This document shows positions 34,895 to 46,247 of a DNA stretch of 64,000 nucleotides, in pieces (position 1 is the stretch's first letter; each line of letters starts with the position of its first letter). The stretch lies in contig NC_092341.1 in the NCBI RefSeq assembly GCF_046630445.1, positions 8,679,501-8,743,500 of the forward strand, read 5' to 3'. The position numbers were made by a program, and so were the translations under genes. The notes below the pieces were generated by a model, which saw nothing but the letters and a program-made list of their open reading frames with translations, searched no databases and was not told the DNA's origin. Origin of the DNA: Rutidosis leptorrhynchoides (taxonomy: Eukaryota; Streptophyta; Magnoliopsida; Asterales; Asteraceae).

Positions 34895-35836
34895 ATGTCG
34901 TATGGTGGAAGATTGGTTCTTATTAAATCGGTACTTTCGAGTCTCCCATTATACTACTTCTCACTCTTTCGTGCCCCGTCGTGTGTGTTAAAACTATTAG
35001 AGAGTGTAAGGCGCAATTTCTTTTGGGGTGGGGAGGGTTCGGGCACCAAAATGACATGGGTCAAATGGGACAATGTCTTAAATATTTTCGGGAATGGGGG
35101 GTTAAATATTGGGTCTTTAAAAGCAAAAAACCTTGCTTTGTTGGGAAAGTGGTGGTGGAGGTTTAAAACCGAAGCCGATGCACTTTGGGTTAAAGTGGTT
35201 CGTAGTATTTATGGCTCTAACGGTGGCCTAATGACGGGAAGTGACCTCACTCATTTTTCGGCATTAGGTGTGTGGCACTATATTGTTTTAGTAGGAAAAG
35301 CTATTGAAGATTTGCATGTTTCTTTCTATCATTCTTTCATCAAGACGATAATTGCGGGTCTACTTCCTCTTGGCATGATCATTGGATCGGGGACGACAAG
35401 TTATACATATTATTTTCGAGACTTTATAGGTTTGAGCAGACCCCGGAAGTCACTGTCAAAGACCGAATGGCTGAGGATGGATTCATTTGGAATTGGAGGC
35501 GTTTACCTTCTGGTAGGGCAGCAGGCTAGTTCGAGGCTTTAAACAACCTTCTGTCTTCGTGTTCGCTGGATCACAGGAGCGTGGATAAATGGAAGTGGTC
35601 CAAGACAACAAATGGGATTATTAAAGTCAAAGTCCTTGCTTCGGAAATTGATGAAAATATTCTTACCTCAAACCCTTCGACCTAATGTACGCTACGTAAT
35701 AATCTCGTCCTAACGAAAGTCGAGATTTTTGTGTGGTGTGCATTAAAGAAAAGGCTACCGGTAAGAATAGAACTTGATAAACGAGGCATGGATATACACA
35801 CTGTACGATGTCCATTATGTGATGATGGATTGGAAA
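34895..35836 (+). pseudogene. LINE ORF2 C-terminal region (RT thumb to zinc-binding domain), left half
   Basis: The translation MSYGGRLVLIKSVLSSLPLY, then RRNFFWGG and NIGSLKAKNLALLGKWWWRF, is characteristic of the part of plant LINE ORF2 just after the RT core. The frame shifts after about residue 140. The right part (35,700-35,836) gives the start of the zinc-binding domain (RCPLCDDGLE), interrupted by the gypsy LTR at 35,837 and resumed at 42,988 (TVEHTFIFC). Confidence 0.85.
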
Positions 35837-38317
35837 TGTAACATCCCGTGTTTTTCCGTTAAATTTATTTTAACACCGTCTTTTTTTTTAAAATAATACC
35901 TTTCGTTATTTAAATTCGTAGTTTCCGTTGACTAACGTTCATAATATTTCCGTTATTTAATTATAACATCACTCATTTACTCGAGCGTTTTCAAAATATT
36001 CGTTCGGTAAAATCCCGCACCCGCTTCTAAACTCGAGGGACTAAAATTGACACGGGGCAAACTAGTTGACTAGGTCAACTAGTCCACCCCAATCACCACC
36101 ATTCAACCATCTCCCTCTCTCTCTCTTTCTCTCTAGCAAGAACACACACAAACCCCAACTTCATAAAATCATCATCTAAATCCGGATCGGGAAGCAAACT
36201 TCAAAACAAATTACATATTCGTGATCCTCTCATCATCCTCTTCGATTTGGTACCAAATTCACCGATTTTGGGTAACATTTCTAAAACTCTAGATTTCTCT
36301 AAATTCGTTTTATATACTTGAAATTGTGTTAGTTAGTGTCTATGGCTCGTGTATAACATGAATATATGTTTTGTTTGCTCGATTTGTTGATTTGGAGTAA
36401 CTAGTATGAACTTGGAAATGGGTTTGCTTAATCTTGCATTTTGGAAGATTAAATGTTGTTTGATTGTTAAAGTTCATGTTTTAATTGTGTTACTAGTATC
36501 ACTAGCTTCGTTTTGATGCGTAGGTTGATTAAGGAAACTTCAAAAACATGAATATTGATTTTTGCGGATTTTGGTTAGGGTTGGATAGACTTAAAACGAG
36601 CTTTTGATGTTTCGAATGCCATGGAATGTTAATTGTTAGTGTTTAGTTGTAATGTATGTTTCATTACCTTCGAAACGGCATATCGTATGTGTAAATTGGA
36701 TTCCCGAATCATAAAATACGTTTTACGAACTTGAAACTTTGAAAATAAACCTTTCTTGATCAATTGACGAGTTTTCGGTTATTGTAAATGATGTTTTTGC
36801 TTGATGAAAAGTGGTTAGTTGTATTCCTTGTCAAAATACCTTTTCGACGATATATGATAGGCATTATAAGTGTTTGCGGGTCAAGAGTTGGGTTGGAAAA
36901 TGTTTTGGTTCGTGCATACTTTGAAAAACAGGAAAGTGTCTGCCCAGATGGTGGCGCGGCGCGCCCCATCCCCGCGCGGCGCGCGGATTGGCCTGGCCAG
37001 ATTCTGCTTTGTTTGGCGCATTTCACGCGAAATGTTTGACTAGCTATCGACCTACGATTCACATGAAACTTGTTTTAATATACTTGTATATGAATAACTA
37101 GCATAGAAAAATAGTCCGGGACCCGACCCGAACGTGTTGACTTTTTCGTTGACTTTGACCAAGTTTGACTTTTAGTCAAACTTAACCAAACTTTTATGCA
37201 AACGTTCTAACATGCTTTTATACGTGATTCTTGCATGAAACTTGACAACGTGATTCACATGCTATACTATTCGAGTCGTAACGAGCCATAGGACTAATTG
37301 AACACATTTCACCCGACCTTGTGTCGTAACCGGTTAATTGATATAACTTACTTGTTTAGGTCAAGGCTAAGCAACTTTCATGCACACGTTTACTTGTTGA
37401 AGTACCTTTATACTCGTGCACTCGAGGTGAGATCATAGTCCCACCTTTGCAAATACTTTTATACTTTTAAATCGTGGGCTGAGAAACATATACTTTATAT
37501 ACATTTATACGGTTTATACTTTCATACTTTGAATACAAATGCGAATACAAGAGCAAAGATACATACGAGTTAGAACGAAAATCCTCAAGTCCAATTACCA
37601 TTAGTTACACTTGTAGGGTGTGAGCGAGAACTTATGTTGTGTGGCCATGCGGGTTTGACGAACCCTCATCTGACGGATGAAACGTATTTTCGGTATATAG
37701 TGTAGGTTCTAACACTATTATGCAGAGGTAAGATTCAGTTAAGTTTTGGTAATTGGGTGCTCGTGATACAGACAACATCTTTTGGGATGTATACGCTTGA
37801 TATTCACTTTATACTAAATCTTATGGTTTACAAACACATCTTTAGAGATGTATACGCCTTGATACTAAACCTTGTGATTCAAAAACATACTTTCACAAAT
37901 ACATTTATGATCTCACCAACGTTTTTCGTTGACAGTTTTCTACATGTTTTCTCAGGTTCATACTTGGCTACTTGATACATGCTTCCGCACTCTTTGATTA
38001 CTTGATTGGAGTCAACCATGCATGCATACGCTAGGGATAGCACTTTTGGATTCAAACTTTTGTTTACATACTTACGCTATTTATAGCAACTGTGTTTTTA
38101 AACTAATTATGTCGCAAGTTATTTCATTTATACTTTATGACTTTTGTAAACTTAGACTTGTTGTCGAACGGTTTTGTAAACTAAACTTGCAAGTCTTGTA
38201 CCTTTCAAATGAATGCGACATAATTTTGGTCAAACGAGTCTCATATAGGGACTACGACCACGCAACGGGACCTAAGTTAACGGCGCCGTCAATAACGGTT
38301 TTGGTCGGGTCGTTACA
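35837..38317 (+). repeat. 5' LTR of gypsy D
   Basis: 2,481 bp. It contains a (CT)n tract near 36,112-36,134 and a GC-rich module with GGCGCGGCGCGCCCC and GCGCGGCGCGCGG (about 36,952-36,987). A cluster of repeated 'ttgactt' motifs lies at about 37,137-37,195. Small ORFs in it recur in the 3' LTR and are not genes. Confidence 0.95.
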
Positions 38318-40501
38318 AGTGGTATCAGAGCGTTGGTTGTAGGGAACTAGGACGTGCATTAGTGTGCCTAACAGAGTCGTTAGGACGCATTAGTGAGTCT
38401 AGACTACAACCGGATAGTTAGCATTTGCATTCTGACATACATTTGCTATAGATAGCACTTACTTGACTACTTGTGCATTATACTTGAATCATTCTTAGGC
38501 TAACTTTTTAATGGTACCCAACCTTCATCATACGAACTCGTATTCCGCCACTTTTTGGTAACACGCGTAAATTCATGATTCATACACGTATGGATGACGA
38601 CGACTTCATTAGTCACACTTGTTCGGGAACTCTGTCTCCCGGATTGTTATTTGCCACCGTTTCAACTTACTATCGGTTTCCCACTGGTGTTTCTTACTAT
38701 CTACTTTTTGGTGTTACTACCATCACTACTCTAGGTGAGTATCGTCATCAACATTTATCACTACGGTTGCGTGCTACTCGTTACTCTTTTCATACCTGAA
38801 TACCTTATTGTCTGACTCGAACCACATTGACGTGAACAATCATTTATACACTTCCCTCGGGGAACGCTTGTTTATAGTTGCACTAATTCTTTCGATTTAA
38901 TACGAGTCACGTTTGAGACGTCGTTACATTTTGTTCATTTTAGATTTTCGCGATGACACGAACTTGAATCTATAGAGTGATGTGGGGATGGAGGTATGAG
39001 TTAGCGTAATATAACGACACTCGATCAACGTGGTTATATTACGGTAAGACATACCAAAGTTCTAGTGACACGTGATGGTGGTTAGACTCGATCAACCTAA
39101 ACACCACCATGCGCCATGTACATGACTTCATCTTTTCAGGTTTGGACATCCGAAAACTCCGAGAATATTTATAACAACCATACCGGGGACACACCTTCAA
39201 TTATTGTCGAATTATATTTATGCTTCCGAATGAATTACCGATTCCATTCGACTTCAACCGTATGTCGCACGGGTATACTAGCTCGTCCTCGCGCAGTCTT
39301 ATTGACTAACTACAATTTACTCGTTATGCTCACATCGGGGCGGAAACTTCTCTTGCATCACCCTTGTACTTCCGGTTCAGGAGGTCCTTATTCTAAATTC
39401 TCAATGGAGAGCGACTCTTCACGTTATACTAGTATTCACCTCGAGGGTGAATAGTCCCGACGAACGTTTTTTTTCAGAAACCGATGAGAACTTGCCCCGA
39501 CGAACGTATTTGGAAACCGATAAATCTTCCGCGACGCAAATTTTCTTGAGAAACTTGTCCTAACAAACTTGTTCAAATATACCTTAAAGAGATGTACCTC
39601 GTTTCGGATCGAGATCCTCGTTTCACTTCTAGATTTTGGAGTGCCTCACAAAAAGTCTCGGGACCACGTTTAGACATGAGTACCGCGTACCATCCAAAAC
39701 CAGACGGACCGAGCAAACATATGATTCAAACCTTGGAAACCGTAATACGAATTTGTATTACTAACTTTAAATTTACTTGAGAAAAGTATTTTCCTTTAGC
39801 TTAATCCTCGTACTACAATGATCTTCATTCGAGTTTTAACGTCACACCTTTTGAAACCACATGTGACCGGAAACGTCATCCTCCTTTTTGTCGAAACCAA
39901 GTAAACGGTGATTAATTCACCGGGGCCGAGCTTATTCATGAGCAATCGAGAGGATTTATTCATATTCAAGCAAGACCCAACGCGACTCGTGATCACCAGG
40001 AGCTATGCCGATGTTACACGTAAACCTTTCGAATTCCATGGGAAACCGCGTCACGTTAAAAGTCGCACTTTGAGGAGGTGCAATCCGTTTCGGGAAAACG
40101 TAGGAAGCTAAATCCGTGATATTTTGATCCTTTAAAAAAATCTTGGGGCGTTTTGGACCAGTTGCTAGCCGTTTAGACTTTTCCGACTCATTTGAGCTCC
40201 GTTTATCCTACATTCGATGTGTCAACTTAAGGACGTGTATTGCGAAACAAGAACTTGTTATTCCTTTCGATGAGCTTACTATCGATGGTACACTTCACTT
40301 CCTGGGAGGACCGGTTGAAACCATGAATCATGAAACCAAACCGTAAACAACATATGATCCCGACCGTCAAGTTCGTTGAATTACCCTAGGACGTACTTCT
40401 CCCTCATTCGTAGAATTGGCAACACAAGATCTCGAGGAAGATTCAACAACTACTACTTCCAACTAAATTTCGGGACGAAATTTCTTTTGAGGTGTGGATA
40501 A
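38318..40501 (+). pseudogene. Interior of gypsy D: PBS, double hairpin, decayed integrase
   Basis: After the PBS there is no gag or protease frame. At 39,595-39,760 [22 protein letters not shown] and IQTLE identify Ty3/gypsy integrase. The catalytic region is altered: the segment normally reading DGQSER has become DGPSKH, so the catalytic Glu is lost. At about 40,253-40,345 IPFDELTIDGTLHF ... PVETMNHE corresponds to the chromovirus segment that precedes the chromodomain (compare [14 protein letters not shown] in the element at 55.6-57 kb). Many stops lie between. It is non-coding yet recently mobile. Confidence 0.85.
38993..39110 (+). other. Conserved double hairpin in gypsy D
   Basis: Hairpin 1 (38,993-39,055, 63 nt) pairs GGTATG with CATACC and CGTAATATAAC with GTTATATTACG, then CAC with GTG around loop TCGATCAAC. 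Hairpin 2 (39,075-39,110) pairs ATGGTGGT with ACCACCAT and TAG with CTA around ACTCGATCAAC. Same position, spacing and overall fold as 18,268-18,373 in gypsy A. Confidence 0.75.
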
Positions 40502-42982
40502 TGTAACATCCCGTGTTTTTCCGTTAAATTTATTTTAACACCGTCTTTTTTTTTAAAATAATACCTTTCGTTATTTAAATTCGTAGTTTCCGTTGACTAA
40601 CGTTCATAATATTTCCGTTATTTAATTATAACATCACTCATTTACTCGAGCGTTTTCAAAATATTCGTTCGGTAAAATCCCGCACCCGCTTCTAAACTCG
40701 AGGGACTAAAATTGACACGGGGCAAACTAGTTGACTAGGTCAACTAGTCCACCCCAATCACCACCATTCAACCATCTCCCTCTCTCTCTCTTTCTCTCTA
40801 GCAAGAACACACACAAACCCCAACTTCATAAAATCATCATCTAAATCCGGATCGGGAAGCAAACTTCAAAACAAATTACATATTCGTGATCCTCTCATCA
40901 TCCTCTTCGATTTGGTACCAAATTCACCGATTTTGGGTAACATTTCTAAAACTCTAGATTTCTCTAAATTCGTTTTATATACTTGAAATTGTGTTAGTTA
41001 GTGTCTATGGCTCGTGTATAACATGAATATATGTTTTGTTTGCTCGATTTGTTGATTTGGAGTAACTAGTATGAACTTGGAAATGGGTTTGCTTAATCTT
41101 GCATTTTGGAAGATTAAATGTTGTTTGATTGTTAAAGTTCATGTTTTAATTGTGTTACTAGTATCACTAGCTTCGTTTTGATGCGTAGGTTGATTAAGGA
41201 AACTTCAAAAACATGAATATTGATTTTTGCGGATTTTGGTTAGGGTTGGATAGACTTAAAACGAGCTTTTGATGTTTCGAATGCCATGGAATGTTAATTG
41301 TTAGTGTTTAGTTGTAATGTATGTTTCATTACCTTCGAAACGGCATATCGTATGTGTAAATTGGATTCCCGAATCATAAAATACGTTTTACGAACTTGAA
41401 ACTTTGAAAATAAACCTTTCTTGATCAATTGACGAGTTTTCGGTTATTGTAAATGATGTTTTTGCTTGATGAAAAGTGGTTAGTTGTATTCCTTGTCAAA
41501 ATACCTTTTCGACGATATATGATAGGCATTATAAGTGTTTGCGGGTCAAGAGTTGGGTTGAAAAATGTTTTGGTTCGTGCATACTTTGAAAAACAGGAAA
41601 GTGTCTGCCCAGATGGTGGCGCGGCGCGCCCCATCCCCGCGCGGCGCGCGGATTGGCCTGGCCAGATTCTGCTTTGTTTGGCGCATTTCACGCGAAATGT
41701 TTGACTAGCTATCGACCTACGATTCACATGAAACTTGTTTTAATATACTTGTATATGAATAACTAGCATAGAAAAATAGTCCGGGACCCGACCCGAACGT
41801 GTTGACTTTTTCGTTGACTTTGACCAAGTTTGACTTTTAGTCAAACTTAACCAAACTTTTATGCAAACGTTCTAACATGCTTTTATACGTGATTCTTGCA
41901 TGAAACTTGACAACGTGATTCACATGCTATACTATTCGAGTCGTAACGAGCCATAGGACTAATTGAACACATTTCACCCGACCTTGTGTCGTAACCGGTT
42001 AATTGATATAACTTACTTGTTTAGGTCAAGGCTAAGCAACTTTCATGCACACGTTTACTTGTTGAAGTACCTTTATACTCGTGCACTCGAGGTGAGATCA
42101 TAGTCCCACCTTTGCAAATACTTTTATACTTTTAAATCGTGGGCTGAGAAACATATACTTTATATACATTTATACGGTTTATACTTTCATACTTTGAATA
42201 CAAATACGAATACAAGAGCAAAGATACATACGAGTTAGAACGAAAATCCTCAAGTCCAATTACCATTAGTTACACTTGTAGGGTGTGAGCGAGAACTTAT
42301 GTTGTGTGGCCATGCGGGTTTGACGAACCCTCATCTGACGGATGAAACGTATTTTCGGTATATAGTGTAGGTTCTAACACTATTATGCAGAGGTAAGATT
42401 CAGTTAAGTTTTGGTAATTGGGTGCTCGTGATACAGACAACATCTTTTGGGATGTATACGCTTGATATTCACTTTATACTAAATCTTATGGTTTACAAAC
42501 ACATCTTTAGAGATGTATACGCCTTGATACTAAACCTTGTGATTCAAAAACATACTTTCACAAATACATTTATGATCTCACCAACGTTTTTCGTTGACAG
42601 TTTTCTACATGTTTTCTCAGGTTCATACTTGGCTACTTGATACATGCTTCCGCACTCTTTGATTACTTGATTGGAGTCAACCATGCATGCATACGCTAGG
42701 GATAGCACTTTTGGATTCAAACTTTTGTTTACATACTTACGCTATTTATAGCAACTGTGTTTTTAAACTAATTATGTCGCAAGTTATTTCATTTATACTT
42801 TATGACTTTTGTAAACTTAGACTTGTTGTCGAACGGTTTTGTAAACTAAACTTGCAAGTCTTGTACCTTTCAAATGAATGCGACATAATTTTGGTCAAAC
42901 GAGTCTCATATAGGGACTACGACCACGCAACGGGACCTAAGTTAACGGCGCCGTCAATAACGGTTTTGGTCGGGTCGTTACA
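40502..42982 (+). repeat. 3' LTR of gypsy D
   Basis: 2,481 bp, two differences from the 5' LTR by eye, followed by TSD GGAAA. Confidence 0.95.
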
Positions 42983-42987
42983 GGAAA

Positions 42988-43541
42988 CGGTCGAGCACAC
43001 ATTCATCTTTTGTAAACAAGCTTTGGATATTTGGGATAGAGTATTTAAATGGTGGAATATTGGATCCTTCTCAAGCTTCTCTCTCCGGGAAATTTTCGAA
43101 GGCAAGGGGCCATCATCATCATTGAACCTTGGCTCGAAAGTGTGACAAGCAGTGGAATGGACCTGCACTTACTTGATTTGGAAAAACCGAAATCATATGG
43201 CGTTTCAAGGAAAAGGTTGGACGGTCCTATTGCGCTTAACGAGATCCAAATCAAATCGTTTGAGTGGATATCAAATAGATCGAAAGGAAAAATGTTCGAG
43301 TGGCACTAGTGGCTGTACAATCCAAGCCAGTATCTCCATATAGTCTAGGTTCTACTTCGTGGTGCAATGCAACCTTTGCATCTATTAGTTCATAACAATC
43401 TCCACTTCTATGTATATTTCGTGTTTATGTATCTAGGCTTTCTTCGCGTTTATGTTCCTCTCCTAGTTGATGCATAGATGCTCCTTTGTAATATGTATCT
43501 TGGTTTGGTTCATTAATATATGCTTGATTTTTAAAAAAAAA
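42988..43541 (+). pseudogene. LINE ORF2 end, right half, with poly-A
   Basis: TVEHTFIFCKQALDIWDRVFKWW completes the C-x2-C-x(n)-H-x4-C zinc-binding domain begun at 35,800. Its frame then shifts, and a 3' region with 'cattaatatatgcttgattttt' leads to a 10-nt A run at 43,533-43,542. The 152-codon ORF 42,687-43,145 is an accidental fusion of LTR and LINE. Confidence 0.85.
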
Positions 43542-43639
43542 ATATGAGTGTTAGTTGAAAAAAATAAAAAGGTGAAAAGGAAAGAAATTCAGGGACTAAT
43601 TGTGTAACAAATTGAATTTATAACAAAAAATGATATGGA

Positions 43640-43862
43640 GGACCAATAAAAATAGGGTTTACAAATAAGAGGGACCAATGATATAAATGTTTAGAAATGA
43701 AATTGAGGTGACCTGAAAAGTTACCTGATATCACAGGTTAAATACATACAATAGAACAATTTAAATAGTTGAATACATAAAATAGGAAATTTAAAAGTTA
43801 AATGTATACAACAGGAATTTTGTGTAGGTTCAATGTATTTTCAAAAAAATTTCCCTTTAATA
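43640..43862 (-). repeat. Right arm of the long inverted repeat
   Basis: Inverse of 33,301-33,515. Without the nested LINE and gypsy insertions the two arms would enclose only about 1.4 kb. Confidence 0.75.
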
Positions 43863-44838
43863 TATATACAATTTGACACCCTAAGAATTAATTACCTTTT
43901 TAACTACACGTTTCTTATTATCTTAAGGAAATTTATGTTTTCCGTTTGCAAACTAAACTCTCATTTCTTGGTAGAACAACTATGAATATCAAGACAAATT
44001 TAACAATAAATTTTGCATGCATGGTTTTTGTAGGGGTTTTTTTTTTCATTATTGCTAACCAGTAACTAGAGTAGCAAAAAATAAAAACAATTTAACAGGT
44101 TAAAATTATATCCGGCAATTGAGACCATACTCTCAAATTTGAGTCAAATGGGTCAAACTTTCGGATCAATTGAGTCTTGAAAAAAATTAGACCTGACAAT
44201 GTTAAACCAAAAATTAAAAAAAGTTCAATGAATTTTTTTTTTCAACCTATTGAGTCATACAAAATGTAAAAGAACATGTCAAATGTGTCAAGTATAACAA
44301 GATTCATCTGTCAATCTTTGTGAAAGCATTAATAATCATATCATTTATTATGTATTTTAATATCAATATTTTCATATATATAATAAATAAATAATAATAA
44401 CTAAACACTATAATAAATGTGAAAATTTGAATGTAAAAGCATATGACCTGTTTGGACCTATTTGACCCATTACCCGTTTCGACCTGTTACCCAAACCGAC
44501 CCAACCTGACCCGTTTAGACTCATTTTAAAATTTTACTCGTTTGACCCATGACCCATTTCAACTCAAAACCATTTTGACCCGTAATCCAAACCGACCCAA
44601 CCTAAACCGTTTGCCAGGTGTAGTACTTAATTTCAAGTAACATTGTATATGGACAACATGACAAATGCAAAATTACTAAAAATCTGAAAAGGCTTTTTTG
44701 TATATTTGTCGATAAAAAAGTACAAACCAACCACACTAAACACAATTATGAAATCGAATATTTTGTTCTTCACTGCAAGTTCTAAGTTGGCGTAAATAAA
44801 TCAAGGTTCCAAGAATCATATTACATGTGAAAACAACA
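43863..44838. other. Spacer before the UBP gene; 'GACCC' tandem-like repeats
   Basis: 44,440-44,625 is made of imperfect units around 'tttgacccattacccgttt' and 'ccgacccaacctgacccgt', with a looser relative at 44,145-44,290. No ORF of note. The UBP 3' UTR and polyadenylation signals should lie just left of 44,839, but I cannot fix the site. Confidence 0.5.
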
Positions 44839-46198
44839 TTACATGGGAATGGTGCGAGCCTTGTACATGCAAATATAAGCCATGTGCCAATCACCTGTAA
44901 CAACGGAATAACACATTAAGAAATAGATTCTTAAGGGCTGGTTTAGACTTAGAGAGAAATATATCATCAAATTAGAAAAGCGAACTACTGATATAGATGC
45001 CGATTTTGACTCAGTAAATTATACAGGGTCAACTCTAGTTGTGTAAAACAACGAGCAACGTAAAAAATGGGTTGAAAGTAACCCGAAGAGAATTGTTGAT
45101 GTAACAAAATGTTCATGACAATCTAAAAAAATTGATGAGATTGACCAACCTGACCCACCTCATTTTAATGTAAAAAATACCTACTTTGGGTCATTGGGTG
45201 TGTTCGGATGAAAGTTGGTAGCTGGATCTTATGTTTTATAAGTTGGTAGCTGGATCTTATGTTTTATAAGTGTTTTGGTAAACTAATTAGAGCTTATTTA
45301 CGTAAATGACATTTAAGGACAAAAAATTGATGATATATAATGTTATAAGGGGTAATGATGTAATTTGCCCTTTCATAAGCTCCGACCACACAATGTTGTT
45401 AGCTTGAGCTTATGAAAATAATAGGCTTAAGTCCCATAAGCTAGTGTACCAAACATACCCTTTGACACATAATCCAAACAGCCCAACCGTCCATTACACC
45501 CACCCATAACTAGTTACTATTACAATAACTAATACTAATAATACAAACCTAAAAACGGGATATTTAAGATCATATGATTACCTCCTCCGGAAAGTTTTGT
45601 TATATCTTCTTCCCTTTGCGGGATTGGATTATCATCATCAAACTGGATCCATTTACCTACACCAATATCAATTGTGAACATTTTCTTTTGATATTAGACT
45701 GACTTAATGAGAGTTAAGCAAAGTATTAGGAATTAATTATAGTAAAACAAGATGGAATAGACATGACGGACTGACCATTTTCTTGCTTAACCCATGCAAC
45801 ATAATGACCTGAATCAGCACTTCTGCCTTTATGAGTCAGCACGGCGACCAAGTCATATATTCCAGTCAACTGCTCATTCTTATCAGAGGCAGTACCTGAA
45901 ACATACAGTACAATAATCAAATACAACTGTAATCAAATCTAACGTGTTAGCTTTTTGAATTTTTTATAAAAATCAGCTTGTTTCGGGTCAAGTCAGCCCA
46001 CTAAAAGCCATCATTTTCACCCAAAACCCATTTGATGAACTCATAACCAACGAGCCATGCATGGGGATTGTACCATCTCTATTGAATTGATGTATGCCAA
46101 ACACAATAACAAAGAATGAAACTTCATATAAGAATGTTAACCTTCTGCTGTAGTGGCTTTAGATGATTCGCCACTTCCATTTGATGAACCCTGCAAGG

Positions 46199-46247
<49 letters not shown>

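Larger units (their letters stand above)
35837..42982 (+). mobile_element. Young non-autonomous gypsy element D with near-identical LTRs
   Basis: LTRs 35,837-38,317 and 40,502-42,982, both 2,481 bp, TGTAACATCCCG ... GTCGTTACA. TSD GGAAA at 35,832-35,836 and 42,983-42,987. Reading both LTRs I found two differences: G/A at about 36,896 versus 41,561, and G/A at about 37,542 versus 42,207. A PBS (TGGTATCAGAGC, 38,320-38,331) follows the 5' LTR, and a GGGACGAAATTT block plus a purine-rich TTGAGGTGTGGA precede the 3' LTR. The 2,184-bp interior has no working protein, only decayed integrase and chromovirus C-terminal remnants. Confidence 0.95.
34831..43541 (+). mobile_element. 5'-truncated LINE with 18-bp TSD, split by a young gypsy element
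   Basis: ATATGAGTGTTAGTTGAA occurs at 34,813-34,830 and again after the poly-A at 43,542-43,559. LINE ORF2 C-terminal sequence begins at about 34,895 and continues on the far side of the gypsy insertion (42,988 onward). Removing the gypsy element and one GGAAA copy joins the two halves in the zinc-binding region. About 60 nt between the TSD and the ORF2 part are of unknown origin (possibly element leader joined by an internal deletion). Confidence 0.88.

Noticed and set aside
38318..38340. tRNA gene at the TGGTATCAGAGC sequence
   Set aside because: It is the 12-nt primer-binding site complementary to a tRNA 3' end, directly after an LTR; no tRNA fold surrounds it.
36760..42640. Identical ORF sets in 36,760-38,342 and 41,425-42,640
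   Set aside because: They are the two LTRs of gypsy D read in parallel. Conservation reflects recent insertion, not coding.
42687..43145. 152-codon ORF as a gene
   Set aside because: It crosses the LTR/LINE boundary at 42,982, an accidental fusion.
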